Both the position numbers and the translations under genes were made by a program. From positions 1-20,265 of the forward strand of contig CAZDKX010000049.1 in NCBI GenBank assembly GCA_964505935.1: a stretch of 20,265 bases of DNA, read 5' to 3'. Positions 13,001 to 19,522 of this stretch are shown piece after piece (the stretch's first letter is position 1; each line of letters opens with the position of its first letter). This DNA is from JADGQM01 sp964505935 (GTDB taxonomy: Bacteria; Desulfobacterota; Syntrophobacteria; Syntrophobacterales; Syntrophobacteraceae). The notes below the pieces were generated by a model. It saw only the letters and a list, made by a program, of their open reading frames with translations. It had not been told where the DNA came from and searched no databases.

Positions 13001-14023
13001 TCAGGCAATGAAGACCTGACGAAAGAAATCTGCGTGCTCGATCACCATGCCCGCGCCGCGCGCGACGGCGGTGAGGGGATCATCGGCCACGTTGACCTTG
13101 AGGTTGGTGACCTCATGGAGCAACTGGTCCAGCCCGCGAATCAAAGCGCCCCCGCCCGCCAGCCAGTAGCCCTTTTCATGGATATCGCCGGCCAGATCGG
13201 GAGGAGTTTTTTCCAGCGCCCGTTTGACGGCATCCACAATCACCGTCACCGGGTCCTTGATGGCCCGCCGGATCTCCTCATCGGTTACCGAGAAGGACTT
13301 CGGAATACCGCTCAGAATCTCCTTACCGGTGATCTCCATGGTCTCGGGATTTGCCAACGGTACCGCCGAACCGATCTTCATCTTGACCCGTTCCGCCATG
13401 ACCTCACTGATGATCATCTGGCGCTCCCGCTGGATGTAGCGCAGGATGGCTTCATTGGCCTCGTCTCCCGCCACGCGCACCGATTCGCTGTAGGCTACGG
13501 CAAACATGGAAATGACTGCAACTTCCGTCGTGCCGCCGCCAATATCGACAATCATGTTGCCGAAGGGCTGATCCACCGGCAGACCCGTGCCGATAGCCGC
13601 CGCCATGGGTTCTTCCACCAGGTGAATCTGCCTGGCCCCTGCCTGTTGGGCCGCCTCGATCACCGCCCGCTTTTCTACCGAAGTGATGCCCGTCGGCACC
13701 GCCACCACGAGCCGCGGACGGATCAACTGGCGGGTTTTCAACACTTTGGCCAGGAAATACTTGATCATCACACTGGTGACCTCAAAATCAGCGATCACCC
13801 CGTCCTTCAAGGGGCGGATGGTGGCAATCCGCTGCCCATGGCGACCGATAATGTTGCTTGCTTCCTGGCCGACGGCGATCACCTGGTGGGTATCCTGGTT
13901 GATCGCCACCACGGACGGTTCATTCAGGACCACGCCCTTTCCTCGGAGGTAGATGAGGGTATTGGCCGTACCGAGGTCCATGGCCAGATCTCTGCAAAAG
14001 AAACTCAACAGACGCTCAAGCAT
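13001..14023 (-). CDS. mreB: Rod shape-determining protein MreB
   Basis: The 340-residue product is a bacterial actin that polymerises under the membrane and directs lateral cell-wall synthesis. The phosphate-1 loop is A-M-D-L-G-T-A-N-T (14-22), the family stretch V-V-A-V-P-T-G-I-T-S-V-E-K-R-A is at 106-120, and the phosphate-2 loop is V-D-I-G-G-G-T-T-E-V (159-168). The adenosine motif is L-A-G-G-G-A-L-I-R-G-L-D (288-299). Length matches E. coli MreB (347). The N-terminus M-L-E-R-L-L-S-F-F is amphipathic, as in membrane-binding MreBs. The usual partners mreC and mreD do not follow; a CBS-ACT gene does. Several positions differ from common MreBs (for example Y-W-L-A-G-G-G in place of V-L-T-G-G-G), so it may be a second, diverged copy. 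Confidence 0.92.
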   Translation of the reverse strand: MLERLLSFFCRDLAMDLGTANTLIYLRGKGVVLNEPSVVAINQDTHQVIAVGQEASNIIGRHGQRIATIRPLKDGVIADFEVTSVMIKYFLAKVLKTRQLIRPRLVVAVPTGITSVEKRAVIEAAQQAGARQIHLVEEPMAAAIGTGLPVDQPFGNMIVDIGGGTTEVAVISMFAVAYSESVRVAGDEANEAILRYIQRERQMIISEVMAERVKMKIGSAVPLANPETMEITGKEILSGIPKSFSVTDEEIRRAIKDPVTVIVDAVKRALEKTPPDLAGDIHEKGYWLAGGGALIRGLDQLLHEVTNLKVNVADDPLTAVARGAGMVIEHADFFRQVFIA

Positions 14024-14083
14024 ATGAGGCTCTTCTTTCCCGCCGATTTGTCCGTGTGTTCGTATTCCCCAAAGCAGGCATAG

Positions 14084-14112
14084 AGTCTATAAGGGATGCC
14101 AGGTTCGGTCAA
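14084..14112 (-). promoter_or_regulatory. Candidate sigma70 promoter of mreB
   Basis: On the minus strand TTGACC (14107-14112) and TAGACT (14084-14089) are 17 bases apart, matching consensus at 5 and 4 of 6 positions. Transcription would start about 55 bases before the mreB ATG at 14023, whose RBS is an AAGAAGAG stretch. Confidence 0.45.
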
Positions 14113-14179
14113 TTGAAAGTTGACTCTCTAGACTTGAAACTTCAAGCTGGGAGACAAGGTTCCGTATATCCGCCCCTCA

Positions 14180-14317
14180 CCCCTTACGTCCTGCCCCTNN
14201 NNNNNNNNNNNNNNNNNNNNNNNNNNNNNNNNNNNNNNNNNNNNNNNNNNNNNNNNNNNNNNNNNNNNNNNNNNNNNNNNNNNNNNNNNNNNNNNNNNCC
14301 CCTTACGTCCTGCCCCT
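14180..14317. repeat. Identical 19-mers flanking a gap in a C-rich degenerate repeat
   Basis: The sequence ccccttacgtcctgcccct occurs at 14180-14198 and again at 14299-14317, directly on both sides of the run of N. Beyond it the right side continues cacgcctgacgcctcaccc, another degenerate repetition of a C-rich unit. The assembly probably broke inside a tandem repeat, or the two contig ends overlap and the gap is artificial. Confidence 0.85.
14199..14298. other. Assembly gap, 100 N
   Basis: Exactly 100 N, a placeholder for unknown length, flanked on both sides by the same 19 bases. No gene appears interrupted. Confidence 0.99.
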
Positions 14318-14330
14318 CACGCCTGACGCC

Positions 14331-15779
14331 TCACCCCTCCCCACTACCGGGTTGGGCATGGATGCCCCGATAGAGGCGCCGATAGACCAGCGGCCATAAT
14401 TCTTCAATTCTGGTCCCATCCTGAGGGTATCCCACGACCCCCAGATACGAACGGACCCTCATACCTTTGAAGGTCCCGGCAAGCACCTGTTTCCCTCGGT
14501 CCATCAAATAGGTGAGGATGGGATTGGCTTCCTGGAAGGACATTTGCGGAAAGAGGAAGCCATAGCGGTTTTCCGAGATGAGCGCCAGAAGCGCCTCCGA
14601 CGGAATCAACGTTCGCAGACTCGAGACCAGCTCCTGCTGGCACTTCTCGATGACCTTCGGCGAGGCGCTCGTATGCAGCATATGCCAAGGCTCAAACTGC
14701 ATCAGCGCCAGGGCGAAGGGACTGCTGGTCTGCATCGAGGTGACCAGCAACGCCTCCAGTCGCGATGCGAACGCCCTGCCGTTGAGCAGTCCGGTCGCAA
14801 GGTCACAACTCTGAAGGTGCTCACATTCCTCCCTCAGGCTGACACGGTCGAGATGGAGGGCAAAGGCATGGGCGGCGCAGGAAATGGCGCGCTGGCACTC
14901 CGGGTTGAGCTCCTGGAATCTCTGTGACAGGAACAGGAGGGCCAGCGCATGCCCCAGTGACAGGGATATGGGCAGCCCCCAAAGGGTGCCGTGATGAGGC
15001 AGCCCTTCGGCGGGGGTGAAGAGAAAATGCTCGGTGGTGTGCGGGTTCAGTCTGGCCACCTGCAGTACTTTACCCTGTTCAAAAACCCACCCGGCAAGCC
15101 CCTGTTTGGTGAGAAAGTGTTGTTCGAAAAGGCTCTGCGGAGTATTGGGGGTACCCGCAAGGACATGATAATGCGGTTGTCCGACTTCTCTCAGGACGAC
15201 AAAACCATAATCACACGCCAAGAGCTGAGCACACTCGCTGATAAAGCGTCGGCAGGAATCGAGAACCGCAAGCTCCTTCAGCATAATCTCGTCGACCCGG
15301 TGCCAGAACTGCAGGATTTCGCCGCAGCTCTCCTGCTGGGCCACCCAGTCGTGACGCTCGTGAAGCTGCAGGAGCAAGGAGGCTATTTCACGAATCCACT
15401 TCTGTTGCTTGTCGGAAAACCCCCAACCGTATTTGGTGTCGACATAAAGCACCCCGACGCCGTCACCCACGGGCATGGCGTAGATTGCCTTGAGGTGAGA
15501 TTCCCCTTCCCGATAGAAGGGCACCGCCGCAGGCAGAGCCAGGGAAGCATCCTGAAGTTTGTCCAGGTGAACGGTCTGCCCCACTTTCTGGACCTGAGAG
15601 AGGATGCCGCTCTGTTCGAGCGGCAGCGAGGTCGTCTCGCGGATAAACCGGCTGAGAGACTGCGAGGCCACCAGATTGAGCTGGCCGCTTCGGTGGTCGA
15701 ACACGTAAAAGGCGGTGGTGTACGCCTCCAGCACATTGCTGAGAAGGCTCACCAAGGCTTGATAGGGGTTGCCGTTCAT
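14331..15779 (-). CDS. GAF-GAF regulator with degenerate GGDEF domain
   Basis: From the ATG at 15779 the product has 482 residues and no TM segment. Residues about 1-140 and 165-310 each look like a GAF sensor domain; the first contains A-M-P-V-G-D-G-V-G-V-L-Y-V-D and the second L-A-G-W-V-F-E-Q-G-K and G-L-P-I-S-L-S-L-G. The last part (about 320-475) resembles a GGDEF domain: D-L-A-T-G-L-L-N-G-R-A-F (326-337) is the usual D-x-L-T-G-L-x-N-R-R-x-F. The GGDEF loop is replaced by S-E-N-R-Y-G-F (402-408), so it should not make cyclic di-GMP. It is probably a signal-binding or structural protein. The start at 15779 fits the GAF start and has a GAGGTGAGG stretch upstream; the 31 extra residues of the longer frame look non-coding. 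Its neighbour across the gap is mreB. Confidence 0.75.
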   Translation of the reverse strand: MNGNPYQALVSLLSNVLEAYTTAFYVFDHRSGQLNLVASQSLSRFIRETTSLPLEQSGILSQVQKVGQTVHLDKLQDASLALPAAVPFYREGESHLKAIYAMPVGDGVGVLYVDTKYGWGFSDKQQKWIREIASLLLQLHERHDWVAQQESCGEILQFWHRVDEIMLKELAVLDSCRRFISECAQLLACDYGFVVLREVGQPHYHVLAGTPNTPQSLFEQHFLTKQGLAGWVFEQGKVLQVARLNPHTTEHFLFTPAEGLPHHGTLWGLPISLSLGHALALLFLSQRFQELNPECQRAISCAAHAFALHLDRVSLREECEHLQSCDLATGLLNGRAFASRLEALLVTSMQTSSPFALALMQFEPWHMLHTSASPKVIEKCQQELVSSLRTLIPSEALLALISENRYGFLFPQMSFQEANPILTYLMDRGKQVLAGTFKGMRVRSYLGVVGYPQDGTRIEELWPLVYRRLYRGIHAQPGSGEG

Positions 15780-16016
15780 GCGGGACCTCACCTCTTGCCA
15801 ACCGTGCCCAAAAGACCATCGAGCCTGTCCGGCGGTTGAAACGGCGCAGACCTTCCCTCCTCCCGCCGGCATCCCCCCAGGGTCACACTGCCTGACCGAC
15901 CATTCCCGAACAGCGCCTCAATTATCGAGCGGGGTAGTGTATAGAGCTCAGCCTAGTCCAACTGCATACTGGAATGACCGATATCTGTCAACAGATTTGA
16001 AGAGTTAGAGATCTGG

Positions 16017-16044
16017 TTGACATCGATATTAATAATGATATCAT
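16017..16044 (+). promoter_or_regulatory. Promoter and likely operator of the hicB gene
   Basis: TTGACA (16017-16022) is a perfect -35 and TATCAT (16039-16044) a -10 with one mismatch, 16 bases apart. The spacer and -10 contain an imperfect palindrome (gatat at 16025-16029 against atatc at 16038-16042), a plausible site for self-repression by a HicB-type DNA-binding antitoxin. Confidence 0.6.
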
Positions 16045-16066
16045 GCGATCGTATGGGTGCAATTGA

Positions 16067-16159
16067 AAATACCGGAAGGGAAAGGCCAGGGCCTACCAGG
16101 TCAGACAGGTGCTCAAGGCCTTCGAGAGGCTGGAATCGAAACATGCTGCTGAGAGATGA
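16067..16159 (+). pseudogene. hicA remnant (C-terminal end of a HicA-type toxin)
   Basis: A frame directly before hicB reads G-K-A-R-A-Y-Q-V-R-Q-V-L-K-A-F-E-R-L-E-S-K-H-A-A-E-R and stops at 16159, inside the first codons of hicB. The A-Y-Q-V-R-Q-V-L-x-A-x-x-x-L-E pattern is the end of a HicA-family toxin group in which the toxin gene precedes this kind of hicB. The frame has a stop at 16064-16066, and the RNA-binding fold with its catalytic His is missing. The toxin is therefore dead, or its first part was lost. The overlap of its end with hicB is the arrangement expected of an original hicAB operon. Confidence 0.55.
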
Positions 16160-16472
16160 TCGTTACACCTACCGGGTAACATGGTCGCCGGAAGACCGTG
16201 AATATGTTGGCCTGTGTGCCGAGTTTCCCAGTTTGAGCTGGCTGGCACGCACACCGGAGGCGGCCTTGAAGGGGATCCGCCAGGTCGTGGCCGAGGTCGT
16301 CACCGATCTTCAGGGAAGAGGCGAGCCGGCCCCCGAGCCCATCGCCTCCCGCCAATACAGCGGCAAATTCCTGGTGCGGGTACCTCCCGAAGTCCATCGG
16401 AAATTGGTCCTACAGGCGGCAGAGGCCGGCGTGAGTTTGAACCGCCTGGCCAGTTCGAAGCTTACTCAATAG
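16143..16472 (+). CDS. hicB: HicB-type antitoxin, apparently orphan
   Basis: The 109-residue protein has the two parts of HicB: an N-terminal partial RNase H-like fold (Y-T-Y-R-V-T-W-S, Y-V-G-L-C-A-E-F-P-S-L-S-W-L-A, A-L-K-G-I-R) and a C-terminal ribbon-helix-helix DNA-binding part (Y-S-G-K-F-L-V-R-V-P-P-E-V-H-R, A-A-E-A-G-V-S-L-N-R-L-A). HicB neutralises the mRNA-cleaving HicA toxin and represses the operon. Here no complete hicA is present, only a 3' remnant before the start. I choose the ATG at 16143; an earlier in-frame start at 16017 would add a low-quality stretch overlapping the remnant and promoter. A GAGAGG sequence lies about 13 bases upstream, a weak RBS, so translation may once have been coupled to hicA. 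Confidence 0.78.
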   Translation: MLLRDDRYTYRVTWSPEDREYVGLCAEFPSLSWLARTPEAALKGIRQVVAEVVTDLQGRGEPAPEPIASRQYSGKFLVRVPPEVHRKLVLQAAEAGVSLNRLASSKLTQ

Positions 16473-16543
16473 CAAGGGGACCCGCTTGCTCGGGGTTGCG
16501 GGCGGCGGAGCATTCAATCCAACCCGTTTGAGGCCTGCACGCC

Positions 16544-18367
16544 ATGGCTAAGATTACCATCCTGCCCGATATTCTGTGCAATCAGATTGCCGCCGGCGAA
16601 GTGGTCGAAAGGCCTGCCGCAGTGGTCAAGGAACTCCTCGAAAACAGCGTCGATGCCGGCAGTCGCAAGGTCAACCTGACGCTGCTCCAGGGCGGGCGCA
16701 AGGAGATTCGGGTGGTCGATGACGGTGCGGGAATGTCGCCCGATGATGCTCTCCTGGCGCTGGAACGCCATGCCACCAGCAAGATCAGGGCGATCGAGGA
16801 CCTCCAGGCCATTTGTTCCCTGGGCTTCCGCGGTGAGGCGCTGCCCAGCATTGCCGCGGTCAGCCGCTTTGAGATGGTAACCCGCGAGCCCGAAACTGTT
16901 TCAGGGACGCTCATTCGCATGGACGGCGGGACGCTGAAGGATGTCCGGGAAAGCGGATGCCCCGCAGGGACCGCCATTACCGTGCGCGATCTCTTTTATA
17001 ACGTTCCGGCACGCCGCAAATTCCTGCGCTCTGTCGACAACGAGCTCTCCCACATCAGCGACCAGGTGCTGCGGCTGGCCATGGCCCGCCCTGAAGTCCA
17101 CTTCCGCATGGTTCATCAGGATCGGCAGCTCTATGATTTTCCTCAGGTCGGGGACCTGCGGGAGCGTGCCGGCCAGGTGCTGGGGACCACGCTCTTCTCC
17201 CGCCTCCGGCCTTTTGCCGGGGAAACCCATGACCTCAAGGTTCATGGGCTGATGAGTGCTCCCGAAGTCCAGCGCTCCGGCGCCGGCCATCTCTTCGCCT
17301 ACGTCAACGGCCGGGCGGTCTGGGATCGGCTGCTCAATCGGGCCATTCTCAGTGCCTATGAAACGGTGATCGCCAGGGGAAGGTTCCCCGTGGTCGTGCT
17401 CTTTGTCGACCTCCCTGCCACCCTGGTGGACGTGAATGTTCACCCCACCAAGCGGGAAATCCGCTTCCGCAATCCCGGCGAAGTCATGGAAACCGTTCGT
17501 CAGGCCATGCGACAGGCGCTCGAGGGCGCCCTGATGCCGGCAGGGACAGTGACCCCGAGCACCTTTGCTCCGTTGCCGGGGGCTCGACCGTTGTCCCCGA
17601 CCACCTGCGGCCGGGAGGACCAGCTGCCCCTCGGGGGCGGCTTCAGCCCATCGCCGGCGACCCCTCCAGGGATTCCAGGTAACCCGTGGCAGCCCCTTCG
17701 GGAGGTGGCGCGGATAGGTTTTCCGACCGGCGTCACCGGGAGCGAAGAGCTGGAAAACACGCCGGCAATGCTGCCGATGCTTTCAGGTCAGCCCTCCTTT
17801 TCGCGCTTGCCGTTTCTGGGTCAGCTGGCCGAAAGCTATCTCCTGCTCGAAGCCGAAGACGGACTCATCATCATCGATCAGCATGCGGCCCATGAGCGCA
17901 TCCTGTACGACCGGCTGGCCGCCGTATCATCTCGGGGGCCGGCACAGCGGCTGGGGCATTCGGTGGTGGTGGAGCTGCTGCCCCGCGAGGCCGCCAAGCT
18001 CAGGCACTGGCTGGGCGATCTCGCTCAGCTGGGTTTTGACATCGAGCCTTTCGGGGGCGACGCCTTCGTCATCCAGTCAGTTCCCGCAGCCCTTGGCGAT
18101 TGCTCTCCCGAAGGACTGCTGCGTGATCTGCTGGAAAGCGCCTCCGAGGACGAACAGGGCCCGCACGGGGGCCTCCTCTCCGACCTGGTGAAAACCGCCG
18201 CCTGTCACCGGGCGATCAAGGCGAACCAGCGGCTCCTTCTCGAAGAGGTGCGCCATCTCCTGCAGACCCTTGACCAGACTCGAATCGCCGCCTCCTGTCC
18301 TCACGGCCGGCCGCTCTGGCTGAAGCTCTCGCACGCGGAAATCGCCCGCATGTTCCACAGGACGTGA
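16544..18367 (+). CDS. mutL: DNA mismatch repair protein MutL, endonuclease type
   Basis: The 607-residue protein links MutS mismatch recognition to strand removal. The N-terminal GHKL ATPase has motif I V-V-K-E-L-L-E-N-S-V-D-A-G (E30, N34), motif II D-D-G-A-G-M (59-64), L-G-F-R-G-E-A-L-P-S-I (93-103) and T-A-I-T-V-R-D-L-F-Y-N-V-P-A-R. A Pro-rich linker of about 100 residues follows. The C-terminal domain carries the nicking-endonuclease motifs: D-Q-H-A-A-H-E-R-I-L-Y-D (445-456), A-C-H-R-A-I-K-A and C-P-H-G-R-P (585-590). MutL with these motifs cuts DNA itself, in organisms without MutH. The last position of DQHAx2Ex4E is Asp, not Glu, a conservative change. The ATG at 16544 matches the conserved N-terminus; a GAGG lies 12 bases before. 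miaA and a dynamin-like gene follow. Confidence 0.95.
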   Translation: MAKITILPDILCNQIAAGEVVERPAAVVKELLENSVDAGSRKVNLTLLQGGRKEIRVVDDGAGMSPDDALLALERHATSKIRAIEDLQAICSLGFRGEALPSIAAVSRFEMVTREPETVSGTLIRMDGGTLKDVRESGCPAGTAITVRDLFYNVPARRKFLRSVDNELSHISDQVLRLAMARPEVHFRMVHQDRQLYDFPQVGDLRERAGQVLGTTLFSRLRPFAGETHDLKVHGLMSAPEVQRSGAGHLFAYVNGRAVWDRLLNRAILSAYETVIARGRFPVVVLFVDLPATLVDVNVHPTKREIRFRNPGEVMETVRQAMRQALEGALMPAGTVTPSTFAPLPGARPLSPTTCGREDQLPLGGGFSPSPATPPGIPGNPWQPLREVARIGFPTGVTGSEELENTPAMLPMLSGQPSFSRLPFLGQLAESYLLLEAEDGLIIIDQHAAHERILYDRLAAVSSRGPAQRLGHSVVVELLPREAAKLRHWLGDLAQLGFDIEPFGGDAFVIQSVPAALGDCSPEGLLRDLLESASEDEQGPHGGLLSDLVKTAACHRAIKANQRLLLEEVRHLLQTLDQTRIAASCPHGRPLWLKLSHAEIARMFHRT

Positions 18368-18400
18368 GATTGGAAACTGGAAACTGACCTGATAAGCTTT
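18368..18400. repeat. Short tandem repeat ggaaact between mutL and miaA
   Basis: Just after the mutL stop the sequence reads ttggaaactggaaactgac, two copies of a 7-base unit. It is one of several short degenerate tandem repeats in the intergenic spaces of the right half. Confidence 0.5.
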
Positions 18401-18437
18401 GAATCCTTCATTCCTCGTGAGGCTCGGTGAATCGTAG

Positions 18438-18465
18438 GTTGGGTTGAGTGTCCACGAAACCCAAC
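18438..18465. repeat. REP-like palindrome GTTGGGTT...AACCCAAC
   Basis: GTTGGGTT (18438-18445) and AACCCAAC (18458-18465) pair perfectly around a 12-base loop, preceded by cgtag. This hairpin type (GTAGGTTGGGTT...AACCCAAC) is found dispersed between genes in many bacteria and behaves as a REP-like element. It lies between mutL and miaA. Confidence 0.7.
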
Positions 18466-18544
18466 AAACAAGGCTGTAAACTCGGAAGCCCGTAACCCGC
18501 AACCTGGGGTAAAACCTCTGGCACGGGTCCTTGAAAGTCGGTGG

Positions 18545-19480
18545 ATGTCTGCTTCACCTTCTATCCCGCCCCTCATCCTGCTGGCCGGGCCCACGGCGTC
18601 AGGAAAAACGCAACTTGCCATCGAGCTTGCCGGCTCTCTTGGCACCGAGATCGTCAACTGCGATTCCATGCAGGTCTACCGTCACATGGAGATCGGGACG
18701 GCCAAGCCTACGCGGGAAGAGCGCGCTTCAATCCCTCACCACCTCCTGGATGTGGCCGATCCGGATGAACCCTTCGATGCCGCCCGCTATGCCGAACTGG
18801 CCCGCCCCGTCGTCGAGACCCTTCTGAGCCAGGGCCGGATGCCGCTTGTCGTCGGCGGCACGGGCCTCTACATGAAAGTCCTGACGCGGGGCATCTGTCC
18901 CGGTGCTCCCGCCGACCCCGCCATCCGGACGCAACTGCACCGGGAACTGGAGCAGCATGGTTTGCCGAAACTTTTTGAGGAATTATCTCGGGTCGATGCC
19001 GAAGCGGGAAGACGCCTCCATCCCCATGACCGGCAGCGCATTCTGCGGGCGCTGGAAGTCCATCGCCTGACCGGCATCCCCCTTTCCAGGTGGCAGGCCC
19101 CCCATCGCTTCCGGCAGACAATTTACCGAAGCCTCAAGATTTTTCTATACCGCGAGCGCGATGTCTTGTATGAGCGAATCAAGTGCCGAGTGCAGCAGAT
19201 GGTGACTCAGGGATTGGTGGAGGAGGTTCGCAACCTGCTGGCAATGGGCTACGGCCCGGAACTGAAGTCAATGCAGGCGGTAGGCTACAAACAAATCGCG
19301 GCGCATCTCCTCGGGGCCGGCACCTTGCCCGCGGCCGTCAGCGACATGGAGCGGGCGACGCGTCATTACGCCAAGCGGCAGCTGACCTGGTTCCGGGGCG
19401 ACCCGGAATTTCACTGGTTTCAGGCTGACGACCAGGATGGAATATTGGAATGGATTCGGACGAGCGCCAGGGGTCAGTGA
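18545..19480 (+). CDS. miaA: tRNA dimethylallyltransferase
   Basis: The 311-residue enzyme adds a dimethylallyl group from DMAPP to N6 of adenosine 37 in tRNAs that read codons beginning with U. The P-loop is L-A-G-P-T-A-S-G-K-T (13-22). It is followed by I-V-N-C-D-S-M-Q-V-Y-R, G-T-A-K-P-T, H-H-L-L-D-V, V-V-G-G-T-G-L-Y-M-K-V-L and D-R-Q-R-I-L-R-A-L-E-V, all hallmarks of MiaA; length is normal. The last part keeps the tRNA-binding M-Q-A-V-G-Y-K-Q-I and Y-A-K-R-Q-L-T-W-F-R motifs. The gene follows mutL by 177 bases, a common neighbourhood in proteobacteria, although here the space holds a REP-like hairpin and short repeats, so the two may not be coupled. The RBS is poor (a G-rich stretch right before ATG). 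Confidence 0.95.
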   Translation: MSASPSIPPLILLAGPTASGKTQLAIELAGSLGTEIVNCDSMQVYRHMEIGTAKPTREERASIPHHLLDVADPDEPFDAARYAELARPVVETLLSQGRMPLVVGGTGLYMKVLTRGICPGAPADPAIRTQLHRELEQHGLPKLFEELSRVDAEAGRRLHPHDRQRILRALEVHRLTGIPLSRWQAPHRFRQTIYRSLKIFLYRERDVLYERIKCRVQQMVTQGLVEEVRNLLAMGYGPELKSMQAVGYKQIAAHLLGAGTLPAAVSDMERATRHYAKRQLTWFRGDPEFHWFQADDQDGILEWIRTSARGQ

Positions 19481-19483
19481 TGC

Positions 19484-19505
19484 GTGGTCAGTGGTCACTG
19501 ACCAC
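19484..19505. repeat. Perfect 10-bp inverted repeat after miaA
   Basis: GTGGTCAGTG (19484-19493) and CACTGACCAC (19496-19505) are exact reverse complements with a 2-base spacer. The block sits in a short cagtg/ggtca-rich repeat just after the miaA stop and is related to the repeat at 12871-12903. It may act as a transcript-stabilising or terminator hairpin, and lies only 18 bases before the next gene. Confidence 0.7.
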
Positions 19506-19522
19506 TAAAGAGGAGTGTCAGC

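Noticed and set aside
12962..14083. A 373-codon plus-strand frame opposite mreB.
   Set aside because: It is the antisense shadow of mreB, rich in His, Asp and Arg, with no domain.
16901..17443. A 180-codon minus-strand frame inside mutL.
   Set aside because: It is opposite the conserved MutL ATPase domain and has no RBS or domain of its own.
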